Origin: GWF2-38-10 sp964527595
GTDB lineage: Bacteria > Babelota > Babeliae > Babelales > RVW-14
NCBI GenBank assembly: GCA_964527595.1
Contig: CAZGPI010000001.1
Location: 124,001-188,000 of the forward strand
Reading direction: 5' to 3'
DNA length: 64,000 bases
Part shown: piece by piece, positions 8,256 to 17,100 of the stretch
Position numbering within the stretch: the stretch's first letter is position 1
Layout of the letters: each line of letters starts with the position of its first letter
Notes under the pieces: model-generated
What the model saw: the letters and a program-made list of their open reading frames with translations, nothing else
Databases searched by the model: none
Told to the model about the DNA's origin: nothing
Program-made: the position numbers and the translations under genes

Positions 8256-9935
8256 TTATTCGACAATAACCGGCGTTATGCTCGGTTTTACCACTCGGCC
8301 TATTTCATCGCCAAGCGATGTTTTTTTATAAAAATATTTTGCGGCAAGCTTATCTTCATCTGCAATAACCGTTTTAGTTGATAATACCATAAACTTTTTA
8401 TCCTCAGCCTTGAAGGTCATAAATTCTCCGCTTTGGCGAATGCTTTCTCTAAAGTCATCAAGGGTTCTAACCTTTTTGTTGTTTACTTCAATGATAATGT
8501 CACTTATGCCAATAACGCGTGCTTGTTGCGTTTGCGAATGAGGAAACACATGGGTGACAACCAAACGCGATTCATACTGATTTTCTCGCTTGCGATACTT
8601 GACCAGATCCGGGTCAATTTCTTCAAGTTTATCTAGATGATTAACGGTCAGTTCCATGACCACCATACCGCCAATGATTTCAAAATCTGTTTTTTCATAT
8701 TCTGAATAATACGTTCTAATCGGTAATGGCTCCGTGTGTGAAAAATCGACCAAAAACTCTTTTTTCATGCCTTGGCGATACAACTCAATCTGAATCTGTT
8801 CGTCAAGCACAAGGCGATTAAGCAGAGCGGCAAGAGGAACCTTGTCCTCACTCCACGGAACATTCATTTCGCCATAAAGGTCAACCTTGTACCCATTAAT
8901 TTCATAAATCATATCGCCCGCGAGTACCCCCGCTTTTTCAAGAAGCGAATGTTTGTAGACTCGTGCAATATATAGCCCACCTGGCGGAGGGTTGGCTAAA
9001 AAGCTAACCATTGGCTTGTTACCATAATTGAATTCACATCCCAAAATTGGCTTTCTTAATAACTTAACCTTATAAAGGTCTTGAATGACGCTTTTAACAT
9101 CGTCAATCGGTATAATGTAGCCAATGTTTTGGGCCGTTGGAATACGTGCCGTATTAATACCGATTACCTTGCCGGCGGTATTAAGCGATGGGCCGCCCGA
9201 GTTTCCGGGATTGAGTGCCGCGGTAATTTGGATATAAGATTCACCCCAAACGTGTTCACGTCCACTGACAATACCCTGGGTGCTTTTGACCTTTTCTTGG
9301 CCGAGCGGATAACCGAGCGCCAGAATTTCTTGTGTTCTGACCACTTGGTCAGAAGAACCAAATTCTAGATAAGGAATTTTACCCATTGTTTTAATTATTC
9401 GCTCAAATGAATCTTTTGTAAGTTTAAGGAGCGAAATATCACGGTCTGGGCACACACCAACAACATCAACGTCAAATTGTTCCTTGCCAAGCGATGGAAT
9501 CTGGATTTTTATGGCAACGGTTTCATCAACAACGTGAAAGTTTGAGGCTATGTGGCCTTGTTCATCAATAAAAAATCCGCTACCGAAAGACTTATTTTGA
9601 TGCGGTGATTTATATGGTTCAAGCCAGTTAAAGGTTGCCGTTTGTACAAAAACCTGCACAACGGTGTCTTTTGCTCGATCTTGAACCTGGCGCCAGACCG
9701 ATGAACGTTCGACAATTAAATCGTCTGTTGCTATGCGTTCGTTCGTTGTTGGCAGTATCTTGCTATTTATACCATTTGCTTGTGAACGCATTGATCGAGG
9801 TGCCTTGCTTAAACGTACGGCCCTTTTGCTTTCGGCGCTTTGGCCATCTATCGTTATCGCAGTGGTGTTTACAGCAAAAAACAAGCAAGACCATGTTGCA
9901 GCCATCAGGCTTATAATACGGGTGAACAGTTTCAT
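8256..9935 (-). CDS. HtrA/DegP-type periplasmic serine protease with PDZ domains
   Basis: A 559-residue protein with a signal peptide (about 1-26) and a basic linker. The trypsin-like HtrA domain spans about 80-300. The catalytic triad is visible: His134 in SNFHVVD, Asp166 in DRDISLLKL and Ser246 in NPGNSGGPS. A PDZ domain (about 310-410) contains the GGLYIARVYKHSLLEKAGVLAGDMIYEINGYKV core (given here as a description of residues about 323-356). A second PDZ-like region lies at about 440-520. HtrA proteases degrade or refold misfolded envelope proteins. It is longer than DegP-class enzymes because of an insertion between the two PDZ regions. AAGGAGGGGGT directly before the ATG gives an unusually strong ribosome site. 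Confidence 0.9.
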   Translation of the reverse strand: MKLFTRIISLMAATWSCLFFAVNTTAITIDGQSAESKRAVRLSKAPRSMRSQANGINSKILPTTNERIATDDLIVERSSVWRQVQDRAKDTVVQVFVQTATFNWLEPYKSPHQNKSFGSGFFIDEQGHIASNFHVVDETVAIKIQIPSLGKEQFDVDVVGVCPDRDISLLKLTKDSFERIIKTMGKIPYLEFGSSDQVVRTQEILALGYPLGQEKVKSTQGIVSGREHVWGESYIQITAALNPGNSGGPSLNTAGKVIGINTARIPTAQNIGYIIPIDDVKSVIQDLYKVKLLRKPILGCEFNYGNKPMVSFLANPPPGGLYIARVYKHSLLEKAGVLAGDMIYEINGYKVDLYGEMNVPWSEDKVPLAALLNRLVLDEQIQIELYRQGMKKEFLVDFSHTEPLPIRTYYSEYEKTDFEIIGGMVVMELTVNHLDKLEEIDPDLVKYRKRENQYESRLVVTHVFPHSQTQQARVIGISDIIIEVNNKKVRTLDDFRESIRQSGEFMTFKAEDKKFMVLSTKTVIADEDKLAAKYFYKKTSLGDEIGRVVKPSITPVIVE

Positions 9936-10089
9936 ACCCCCTCCTTAGTCTTTCGGGTTGTCAGATATTAAGGTCTAATCTACTTCACCCTTAGTTAAGC
10001 ACAGTTAGCAATTAAATTTCAAATATAAAGAAAAAGCGAAAGAATGTTGAATTGAATGGCGGTTTTTTGATTTGGCAAAAGCGCGAACA

Positions 10090-10129
10090 CGAAGAAGGCC
10101 TCGAGCTTTTACACTCAAGACCTTCTTCG
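10090..10129 (-). terminator. Hairpin after the UIM-NZF protease gene
   Basis: An imperfect 15-base stem (GAAGAAGGCCTCGAG with CTCAAGACCTTCTTC, two mismatches) with an 8-base loop lies 50 bases beyond the stop of the minus-strand gene ending at 10178. No strong T-run follows on the minus strand, so its terminator role is tentative. Confidence 0.35.
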
Positions 10130-10177
10130 CTATTTTGGCAACTTTAGCCATTTTTTGTTAACTGAACTTACTGAACT

Positions 10178-11641
10178 TTAAGATGGAAGAACACCATATT
10201 TCAAGTACGAAGCTATGATTGCTACCGCAGCAACGCCAGCAACCGCACTCATATTCCTACACATTGTATCTGGCTTCTGAGTAACGGGTGGCTGAATCGG
10301 CTGAGTTATTGTTACCGTGGCAACTTTTTTAGCTTGATCAATTTTTGGTTGATCTCCACCGCCGGCTAATCTTTTTGCTAGTACAGGGCTAGCAAAAGCT
10401 GCTGCTCTCGGAACTTCTTCATTGATGGCACTGATTAAATGAGCAACCCATGGCCTGTCTACTAATGGTTGGTTAAATGAGTCAAAAACGAAAAGCTCAA
10501 GTGCTCCGCCATCTGATCCTCTCATAAGTGCGGCCGCCAGCCAATGACCGCCAGATAAAATAACAAAAGGCATTGAGTCAATTGTACCGGCTTTTAGTTG
10601 ACGCACCTTCTCGGGGATGTTTAGATAATTAACGTTAGCACTAAAATCATCATTGCTTTGATCAACGGATCCATCAATATTTTCACGAATAGTAATTATT
10701 GATAAAAATTGCTGATTTTCTTTAATAATTTTTTGCATTTCGCCTAGTTCGATATTGTTGTATAACTCAGTATCAGTTGCAAGGGGATCACTTGCTGCAG
10801 CTAATATAGCATTGGCAGGATCGTCCATGTCAATTGCAGCAGATGCATCATTACTCATTACTAACGCTTTAATTTCATCAGCATATTCGCGTCGGCGCTC
10901 GACCGTTGCCTGTGGTTTAAGCACTTCTTGCTCAAAAGCATGTCTATCATTAAGAGCATCTTTTAAAATATCATTTAGATTGCCAGCGCCTTGGGCTACC
11001 TGAATAGCAATAATGTCTGCCGCCTTATATGCATTATAAAGTGCGTAATAACCACAAAGTCCTCGCTCATTATAAACGTGAGCAAGTTCGTGCCCACCGG
11101 GCATTTCTTCAGCTTGATAAAGAACGTTAATTTGTTTGACCATAACCGTTGACACTTGACGATCTTCGAATATAGTGGGATTGGCTGCCGAACCAGTTCC
11201 TGGTTCAAATGCAACCGTAGCAAACAGCTTCATTACGTCTTCATCAGATGTACTATCCGATACAGCGCCCCCTGTGTTTGGAGCCTGTTTTATAGCAACA
11301 ATAGGAGTTGCTTTGATTGCTTTAGGTATTGACTTTTTGGCTGCTGCTGGCTGATCGGCACCACACATTTCACACTTAACCTTGTCTTGGGTATTTTCAT
11401 AAGTACAGTTTTGACAGATCCATGTGGCACTTGCCGCTTGCTTTGAATCTTCAATAGCTCTTTTAAGGTCGGCTTCTTCTTTGGCTACGGCCTTAGGATC
11501 TACTGTTGTTTTAAAAAACTCGAGCTCCTCGGCCGTGAATTCTGGCATCGCTGCTTGTATATATTGTGTTTGTCCCGCAAAAAATAGCAAAATTAGTGAA
11601 AAAATGACTTCTATAGGATTGAAACGTTTAAAATGCTTCAT
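10178..11641 (-). CDS. Exported UIM-NZF cysteine-protease-like protein (deubiquitinase candidate)
   Basis: A 487-residue protein with a signal peptide (about 1-30). Residues 55-69 (EEADLKRAIEDSKQA) fit the ubiquitin-interacting motif: acidic run, Leu59, Ala62, Ser66. Residues 73-95 form an NZF/RanBP2-type zinc finger: Trp74, Cys76, Cys79, Thr80-Tyr81, Cys90, Met92, Cys93. In ubiquitin-binding NZFs the Thr-Phe/Tyr pair and the hydrophobic residue near the last cysteine contact ubiquitin, and all are present. The C-terminal domain has a papain-like arrangement: Cys196 in GLCGYYALYNA, His366 in SGGHWLAA and Asp387 in VFDSFNQ. A hydrophobic segment ends the protein (about 466-485). Known families with this mix are deubiquitinases; activity here is inferred. 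GGAGGT precedes the ATG. Confidence 0.8.
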   Translation of the reverse strand: MKHFKRFNPIEVIFSLILLFFAGQTQYIQAAMPEFTAEELEFFKTTVDPKAVAKEEADLKRAIEDSKQAASATWICQNCTYENTQDKVKCEMCGADQPAAAKKSIPKAIKATPIVAIKQAPNTGGAVSDSTSDEDVMKLFATVAFEPGTGSAANPTIFEDRQVSTVMVKQINVLYQAEEMPGGHELAHVYNERGLCGYYALYNAYKAADIIAIQVAQGAGNLNDILKDALNDRHAFEQEVLKPQATVERRREYADEIKALVMSNDASAAIDMDDPANAILAAASDPLATDTELYNNIELGEMQKIIKENQQFLSIITIRENIDGSVDQSNDDFSANVNYLNIPEKVRQLKAGTIDSMPFVILSGGHWLAAALMRGSDGGALELFVFDSFNQPLVDRPWVAHLISAINEEVPRAAAFASPVLAKRLAGGGDQPKIDQAKKVATVTITQPIQPPVTQKPDTMCRNMSAVAGVAAVAIIASYLKYGVLPS

Positions 11642-11801
11642 AATATAAACCTCCGGTTTCTATTTGGAAATAATTTCTCTTAGAATATTATCAATATTAA
11701 CATATGTTGCAATAAACACAAATGGCCCACAATCAGAATTATCGACATATTTTTGCCCTTTTACTCAAATTTTGTTAATGTTTGGCTCAAGCTTGACATG
11801 T

Positions 11802-11841
11802 AAAGTCGGTTAATGATTAAATCCATTAGCCGACTTTTTTT
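11802..11841 (+). terminator. Intrinsic terminator or attenuator upstream of the nucleoside transporter gene
   Basis: A 14-bp stem (AAAGTCGGTTAATG at 11802-11815 with CATTAGCCGACTTT at 11824-11837, one G-T pair) is followed by seven T residues ending at 11841. The stem and T-run fit a plus-strand intrinsic terminator. It lies 30 bases before the transporter ATG with no plus-strand gene upstream, so a leader attenuator is possible. A TTGACA at 11793 overlaps the element and would be an alternative reading (a promoter). Confidence 0.6.
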
Positions 11842-11871
11842 AATGAAAATTTATAAGGGAAAGGATTTCTG

Positions 11872-13104
11872 ATGTTTGAGTATTTGGTAGAGCATAATCG
11901 TTACTTGGGATTGATTTGTATAGCCGTTGTTTTGGCGATCGCTTTTTTGTTTTCTGCTCACAAAAGTAAAATCAGTTTGCGGTTAGTTTTTTCAGCTTTA
12001 GCGCTACAATTTGCGTTGGCATTTTTCATTCTAAAAACATCGGTTGGGCTTGTCATTTTTGGGCAATTAGCCAATATCTTTAAATCAATTTATCAATACG
12101 CCGATAGCGGTATAGGCTTTTTATTCGGAAATCTGGCTAAAGCGGATGGTCCGTGGGGATTTATTTTTGCGCTTAAGGTCCTCCCAATTATCATTTTCTT
12201 TGGTGCTTTGATGTCATTGCTTTTCCACTTGGGAATTGTTCAAATTATTGTTAAAGGTTTTGCCTGGGCAATTCGCCCTATTTTGGGAACCTCGGGAGCC
12301 GAAACATTATCGGTAGCCGCAAATAGCATGCTTGGGCAAACAGAAGCTCCCTTACTTATCAAAAATTATATTGCGCGCATGACCACCTCCGAAACTTTAA
12401 CCATGATGGTTAGTGGTATGGCCCATTTAAGTGGCGCTATTTTGGCCGCATATGGCCTTATGGGAATACCGGTGCTCCATATGTTGTCGGCAAGCTTTAT
12501 GGCAATTCCTGGGTCAATTTTGATTTCAAAAATTTTAATTCCTGAAACCGAAGTGCCTGAAACCATGGGCGGGCAAAACATCCAGGTTGCACGCGAAACA
12601 AAAAACGTCTTGGACGCTGTTTCGACCGGTACGTCCGATGGCCTGCGTTTGGCAGTTAATGTCGGCGCCATGTTGCTTGCCTTTATTAGCTTGGTCGCCT
12701 TAGTTGATAGCTTATTAATGTGGTCAACTGGTTACTTTATGGCAAATCCTTTAACCTTGAACGTACTCTTTGGCAAAATATTTTATGGCATCGTCTATCT
12801 CCTTGGTATCCCTGGACACGAATGCCAGACGGCCGGAGCATTGCTTGGACAAAAATTAGCGATCAACGAATTTGTTGCTTATACCTCTATGATAAAAGCT
12901 GGCTTATGTGAGCGAAGTGTGGCTATTTTGACCTATGCATTGGCTGGGTTTGCCAATTTTTCATCGATCGGAATTCAAATTGGCGGCATTGGCGCAATTT
13001 GCCCAGAAAAACGCCAATTGCTTACTCGGCTTGGTGTAAGGGCTTTACTTGGCGGTACATTGGCGAATATATTGAATGCTGCAATTGCGAGTTTGTTTTT
13101 ATAG
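11872..13104 (+). CDS. nupC: Concentrative nucleoside transporter (CNT/NupC family)
   Basis: A 410-residue integral membrane protein with about 8-10 hydrophobic segments. CNT-family landmarks are present: the GQTEAPLLI loop (about 151-159), SGMAHLSGAILAAY, the INEFVAYT helix start and ALAGFANFSSIGIQIGG near the C terminus. The Gln-Thr-Glu and Asn-Glu-Phe residues correspond to nucleoside- and cation-binding positions in CNT proteins. It imports nucleosides with Na+ or H+. AAGGGAAAGGATTTCTG precedes the ATG. A scavenging importer fits a reduced, host-dependent metabolism. A terminator-like hairpin lies just upstream and an inverted repeat pair just downstream. Confidence 0.93.
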   Translation: MFEYLVEHNRYLGLICIAVVLAIAFLFSAHKSKISLRLVFSALALQFALAFFILKTSVGLVIFGQLANIFKSIYQYADSGIGFLFGNLAKADGPWGFIFALKVLPIIIFFGALMSLLFHLGIVQIIVKGFAWAIRPILGTSGAETLSVAANSMLGQTEAPLLIKNYIARMTTSETLTMMVSGMAHLSGAILAAYGLMGIPVLHMLSASFMAIPGSILISKILIPETEVPETMGGQNIQVARETKNVLDAVSTGTSDGLRLAVNVGAMLLAFISLVALVDSLLMWSTGYFMANPLTLNVLFGKIFYGIVYLLGIPGHECQTAGALLGQKLAINEFVAYTSMIKAGLCERSVAILTYALAGFANFSSIGIQIGGIGAICPEKRQLLTRLGVRALLGGTLANILNAAIASLFL

Positions 13105-13127
13105 GATTTGACAAAATACCATCTAAT

Positions 13128-13264
13128 TTGTCATCCCGGACTCGATCCGGGATCCATCCTATCTGCGTTTTTAAATTATGGAAAAACCCTGAATAAAACA
13201 ATTTATATGAAACGCTTTTTGAATCAAAAAAAGATGGACCCCGGATCGAGCCCGGGGTGACAAA
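13128..13264. repeat. Inverted pair of G+C-rich dispersed repeats
   Basis: Positions 13128-13158 (TCATCCCGGACTCGATCCGG then GATCCATC) and 13233-13264 are inverted copies of the same roughly 31-base element, separated by about 74 AT-rich bases. Each copy is itself partly palindromic around CCGG. Further copies occur near 43.26, 46.1 and 51.9 kb. The pair could fold into a long hairpin between nupC and mnmA and act as a terminator or mRNA-stabilising element (inference). Confidence 0.7.
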
Positions 13265-13338
13265 TTGGGCCTAGTTGGCACAATTTGAAGATAAAGCAAA
13301 CTCAGAACGCATGTAATTATTAGCTTGGTGTTTATATT

Positions 13339-14403
13339 ATGAAAATAGCAGTATTAGTTTCTGGCGGCGTTGATAGCTCGGTTGCCCTCGCTCTTCTAAA
13401 AGATCAAGGGCACGACTTAACCGCCTTTTATCTCAAAATTTGGCTTGAGGATGAGCTTGCGTACTTGGGTAGTTGTCCCTGGGAAGAAGACCTTGAATAT
13501 GTAACTAAAGTATGCGAAAAGCTACAAATTCCACTACAAGTCATTTCATTGCAAGAAGAATACTGGGCACGGGTTGTTAGTTATACCGTTAAGCAAGTCA
13601 GCGAAGGTCGAACACCCAGCCCGGACATTATGTGTAACCAACAAATAAAATTCGGCTGTTTTTACGATAAAATCGACACTAGCTTTGAAAAAGTTGCCTC
13701 GGGACATTATGCACAGCTTGAAGAAAAAGATGGGTTGTTTTTACTCAAAAAGGCAAAAGACCCAATCAAAGATCAAACCTATTTTTTATCCCAACTCAAC
13801 CAATCTCAGTTATCGCGCATACTTTTCCCCATCGGACACCTTTTAAAATCAGAAGTTAGAGATTTGGCGACTCACTATGACTTGCCAAATAAAGAGAGAA
13901 AAGACAGCCAAGGTATTTGCTTTCTAGGCAAGATTGAATTTAGCGAATTTATCAAACATCATCTTGGAGATCGGCTTGGCGATTTAGTTGAATATGAAAC
14001 AGGAGCGGTGGTTGGCCAGCACCAGGGGTTTTGGTACTTTACCATTGGGCAACGCAAGGGAATTGGCTTATCGGGTGGGCCTTGGTTTGTGGTTGCCAAA
14101 GATCCAATTAACAATATAGTCTCCATTTCGCGCAACTATTTTTCCCCCGATAAAAAACGCGATGTTTTCAGTGTTGGCGACTTTAATTGGATTGCCGGCT
14201 CTCCGCCAGAAACCAATGATTTGCAGGTTAAGTTGCGGCACGGAGAGTCATTGTATGCCTGCACCCTAGAACTGATTGATCGAATTCATGGGATTGTCCA
14301 TATTGAGGGCTGCGACCAAGGAATTGCTCCCGGGCAATTCGCTGTTTTTTATGAACAGGACTACTGTTTGGGATCAGCCGTTATAGAGCAAGACAAGGGC
14401 TAA
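13339..14403 (+). CDS. mnmA: tRNA-specific 2-thiouridylase
   Basis: A 354-residue enzyme that puts sulfur on U34 of the Lys, Glu and Gln tRNAs. The ATP PP-loop SGGVDSS is at residues 8-14. The catalytic cysteines are Cys99 (MCNQQIKFG) and Cys194 (SQGICFLG). GHYAQ, DQTYFLSQ and FTIGQRKGIGL, all typical of MnmA, are present. Length is normal for the family. No strong Shine-Dalgarno sequence is visible, but the ATG at 13339 gives the standard MKIAVLVSGG start. Downstream, the metallo-beta-lactamase-fold gene begins about 100 bases later on the same strand. Confidence 0.95.
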   Translation: MKIAVLVSGGVDSSVALALLKDQGHDLTAFYLKIWLEDELAYLGSCPWEEDLEYVTKVCEKLQIPLQVISLQEEYWARVVSYTVKQVSEGRTPSPDIMCNQQIKFGCFYDKIDTSFEKVASGHYAQLEEKDGLFLLKKAKDPIKDQTYFLSQLNQSQLSRILFPIGHLLKSEVRDLATHYDLPNKERKDSQGICFLGKIEFSEFIKHHLGDRLGDLVEYETGAVVGQHQGFWYFTIGQRKGIGLSGGPWFVVAKDPINNIVSISRNYFSPDKKRDVFSVGDFNWIAGSPPETNDLQVKLRHGESLYACTLELIDRIHGIVHIEGCDQGIAPGQFAVFYEQDYCLGSAVIEQDKG

Positions 14404-14504
14404 TTAGTTTGACTTCTTTTGGGGGTAAGACTAAAATTAAAAATAGCATTTTGTGCGATTTCTAAATGAAAATAATAGATATTATAAACATTACCGGTGG
14501 AACG

Positions 14505-15497
14505 ATGAAGCCATATCGATGGGGCGGACGCTTTTACAATAATGAACGCGATAGTATTTTTGGTCGCTTGCGAAATTTTGCAAAAAGTTTTTGTTGTGTA
14601 ACCAGCCACCATATTGGGCAAATTTTCAAAGAAAAGGCTGCAAGGTCGGTTTCCGATAATATTGAATCATGGTTTGTTCCTATGGTTAATCCTACCGAAC
14701 GAAGCACCGAGCCTATAATTACTTGGCTGGGGCATTCGACTTTTTTGATCCAAATAGCGGGGATTAACATCATAACCGACCCAATGTTTTCAAGTGGCTT
14801 TCCGGTCTTTACCCGCCGGCTCCCCCCTCCAATCGCTATAGATAAATTACCAAAAATCGATGTCGTGCTGATATCCCATAATCACAAAGATCACATGGAT
14901 ACCAAAAGCTTACGAGCACTAAAGGCATACAACCCCCTATTTCTTGTTCCCTTGGGTAATAAACGATGGTTTTCACGGCGTGGCTTTGAAAATGTTATCG
15001 AGAAATCTTGGTGGGAACGGGAAGTATTTTCTGGCGCTGGCTTAGATAATCATATAACCCTGTCTTTTTTGCCGGCAATTCATTGGACGAGCCGCGGCTT
15101 TCTTGACATCAACAAATCCTTATGGGGAAGCTGGATGATTGAGGTTGCGGGGTACAAGATATACTTTGCTGGCGATACCGCTTATGGCGACCATTTTTCG
15201 GTCATTGCTCAGCGCTTTGGGGCAATTGATGTGGCGTTGATGCCTATTGGCCCTAATCAGCCACGCAAGTACATTTCTGAGTCTCACGTTAACTCTGAAG
15301 AAGCGGTTAAAGCCTTTATTGAGCTTGGGGCAAAGCACTTTATCCCTATGCATTGGGGCACATTTGTCCGTATGGGGGCAGAGCGGCATGATGACCCTCT
15401 TGGGCAATTGAAAGCCGCATGGGAAAACCAGAGCCAATCATTGGCCAATGCGACGCTACAGGTGAAAAAATGTGGAACCCCCCTTCAAATTAGGTAA
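14505..15497 (+). CDS. Metallo-beta-lactamase-fold hydrolase (NAPE-PLD/UlaG-like)
   Basis: About 330 residues. LGHSTFLIQ and ITDPMFS begin the fold. The metal site is HNHKDHMD, followed by the Asp of FAGDTAYGDHF and the His of PMHWGTF. This arrangement matches the branch containing N-acyl-phosphatidylethanolamine phospholipase D and related uncharacterised bacterial proteins. Substrate is unknown. An upstream in-frame ATG at 14466 would add MKIIDIINITGG. I prefer 14505 because of GGTGG just before it and the typical N terminus, but this is not certain. The next gene starts at the stop codon, so the two are likely co-transcribed. Confidence 0.85.
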   Translation: MKPYRWGGRFYNNERDSIFGRLRNFAKSFCCVTSHHIGQIFKEKAARSVSDNIESWFVPMVNPTERSTEPIITWLGHSTFLIQIAGINIITDPMFSSGFPVFTRRLPPPIAIDKLPKIDVVLISHNHKDHMDTKSLRALKAYNPLFLVPLGNKRWFSRRGFENVIEKSWWEREVFSGAGLDNHITLSFLPAIHWTSRGFLDINKSLWGSWMIEVAGYKIYFAGDTAYGDHFSVIAQRFGAIDVALMPIGPNQPRKYISESHVNSEEAVKAFIELGAKHFIPMHWGTFVRMGAERHDDPLGQLKAAWENQSQSLANATLQVKKCGTPLQIR

Positions 15498-15504
15498 TGA
15501 CACG

Positions 15505-16002
15505 ATGTTAGCTTTATTGTTTTTTTTCGGTGATTTTTTGGCTTATGCCTTGTGGGAAGGTTGGATTATCCAAAGCTTACTCGTATTTTTTATCATGCAG
15601 CAGCTCCTTGCATCATCGTTTACCTACTCGTTTAAAAATTTTTATCTTCCGCTCATTTTGATCGTACTTCAAGACTGCTTTATGTATGGACGCTTTGGGC
15701 TTATTTTGGTGTACCTTGTCCCCGTAGTAATCATTGCCCGCTTATTGCGTCGACTATTTCTTGATGCTGCCGGAGCTCTTTTGTGTTTCTTTATTGTCGG
15801 CCTTGTGCTTTTTGATCAATTTTTGATTAAAAAAGTCCTGTTTTTAAAGCATTTTTCATGGGAAGCGACGCTTTTCAAAATTTTTGTTAACCTATGCATA
15901 GCTTATTTAGTTCTTTTGGGTACGCGGGGCAATCGCTCCTTGCTAAAATTTTTTAGTCGGGAGAGGAAAGTCTGGACTCCAAACAGGAAGGGTGCCTCAT
16001 AA
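15505..16002 (+). CDS. Small polytopic membrane protein (MreD-like?), 3' end inside rnpB
   Basis: About 165 residues with five or so hydrophobic segments and few charges, resembling the size and topology of MreD-type rod-shape proteins; the match is weak. A longer frame begins at 15472 inside the preceding gene, but AGGTAATGACACG before the ATG at 15505 favours the shorter form. The last 30 codons (from about 15911) lie inside the RNase P RNA gene, so the basic C-terminal tail is encoded by the same bases as helices P1-P4. Either the tail is tolerated or the true protein differs. No mreB/mreC is in the window. Confidence 0.6.
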   Translation: MLALLFFFGDFLAYALWEGWIIQSLLVFFIMQQLLASSFTYSFKNFYLPLILIVLQDCFMYGRFGLILVYLVPVVIIARLLRRLFLDAAGALLCFFIVGLVLFDQFLIKKVLFLKHFSWEATLFKIFVNLCIAYLVLLGTRGNRSLLKFFSRERKVWTPNRKGAS

Positions 16003-16315
16003 GGCGCTGGTTATTTAACTTCGGTTAATTAGTCGGTGCGCAAATGAGGGGGATGCAAGTCCATGGAAAGTGCAACAGAAAATAAACCGCCTTGGGAAAC
16101 CAAGGTAAGGGTGAAACCGTGCGGTAAGAGCGCACGCCGTGGCGTAGTGATATACCATGAGGGTAAACCCCACCCGGAGCAAGACAAAGTAAGCAGGCGA
16201 TAGGTTTCCTGTTCCTTGACCTGCGGGTATGTCGCAAAGACAAATGATTGCTACTTACCAATAAAGAAATTTATGGTAAAGTACAGAATCCAGCTTACAA
16301 GTGTGCCCAAAAGAA
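15911..16315 (+). ncRNA. rnpB: RNase P RNA (bacterial type A)
   Basis: This is the catalytic RNA of RNase P, which matures tRNA 5' ends. P1 pairs TTCTTTTGGGTACGC (15911-15925) with GTGTGCCCAAAAGAA (16301-16315), 15 bp including two G-U pairs. The conserved core GAGAGGAAAGTCTGGACTCC is at 15961-15980 and ACAGAATCCAGCTTA at 16283-16297. P4 forms from AAG-U-CUGGA and UCCAG-CUU. Compared with the usual CCGG/CCGG, the pair is changed to CUGG/CCAG, a compensatory change that supports the fold. GGTAAACCCCACCCGGAGCAAG-type L15 sequence (about 16163-16184) holds the GGU that pairs with tRNA CCA. CGGTAAGAGCGCAC marks the P11-P12 region. Ends are approximate. Confidence 0.95.
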
Positions 16316-16392
16316 TTTTTAAGCTATCAATAAAGTTAATCGTCATCATATTCAGGGAGGGGTAGGAGCAAGCGGCCTACTATATAATACAT

Positions 16393-17097
16393 ATGAAAAC
16401 CGTATCTCGGATTGCAATAACTATTCCATTTCTCGGTTTTTTGTTGGGATATTTCGTTACGCATTGGCTTATGCAAAAAGATGAGGTAGCAACACCAAAT
16501 GTCATTGGCAAATCCTTACAAGAGAGCGTTGTTGTTTTATCTCAAAACAATCTCAGCGTACGCCTATTGCATGAACAAGAAGATGCCGTGTTGCCCGAGG
16601 GCACTATTCTTGACCAAATTCCCAAACCTTATCAAAAGGTCAAGCCCAACCAAAACGTTTTTGTGACTGTTTCTAAAAAAGAAAGCCTTATGCAGGTGCC
16701 CGATTTTTATGGCCACCAAAAGGACGAGGTTGTGATAATGGCCGAAAAACGTGGTATTGAGTTACGGGCTTTTTTTGTGGCAAGCAACTTACCTAAGGGC
16801 AGATGTATCGCCCAAAACCCTCAGTCGGGAGCTATTTTTGAACGCAAACGCATAACGGCCTATTTTTCTGACGGACAAACTTCATTGTGTGTTTTACCCT
16901 CATTTAAAGACCAGGCGGTAACAGATGCTGAAGAATTTTTAAAGCTGAATAACATTAAAGCCGAAATTGTGCACGATAAAGAAGAAGTGTCGGACCACCA
17001 ATGCTCATCATGCAAGATAATTGATCAACGCCCTCTTGCCGGATCAATTATCGACCTTAGTCATAAAATTACGGTTCAATTACAAGTAGCTGAGTAA
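16393..17097 (+). CDS. Membrane-anchored PASTA-repeat protein
   Basis: A 234-residue protein with one N-terminal membrane segment (about 8-28) and three PASTA-like repeats at about 34-101, 102-167 and 170-233. Each has the form 'PxFxGxxxxEA..' and ends with a strand such as VFVTVSKK, ITAYFS or ITVQLQVAE. PASTA domains bind peptidoglycan fragments and usually sit on Ser/Thr kinases or penicillin-binding proteins. No kinase or transpeptidase domain is attached here, so this is a stand-alone PASTA protein facing the periplasm. It starts 77 bases after rnpB and ends at a strong hairpin terminator. Confidence 0.8.
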   Translation: MKTVSRIAITIPFLGFLLGYFVTHWLMQKDEVATPNVIGKSLQESVVVLSQNNLSVRLLHEQEDAVLPEGTILDQIPKPYQKVKPNQNVFVTVSKKESLMQVPDFYGHQKDEVVIMAEKRGIELRAFFVASNLPKGRCIAQNPQSGAIFERKRITAYFSDGQTSLCVLPSFKDQAVTDAEEFLKLNNIKAEIVHDKEEVSDHQCSSCKIIDQRPLAGSIIDLSHKITVQLQVAE

Positions 17098-17100
17098 CTC

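Noticed and set aside
9081..9368. A 95-codon plus-strand frame and others antisense to the htrA-like gene
   Set aside because: The minus strand encodes an intact HtrA catalytic domain here; the plus frames have no supporting features.
16025..16261. A 78-codon minus-strand frame
   Set aside because: It lies wholly inside RNase P RNA; the conserved RNA motifs explain the sequence.
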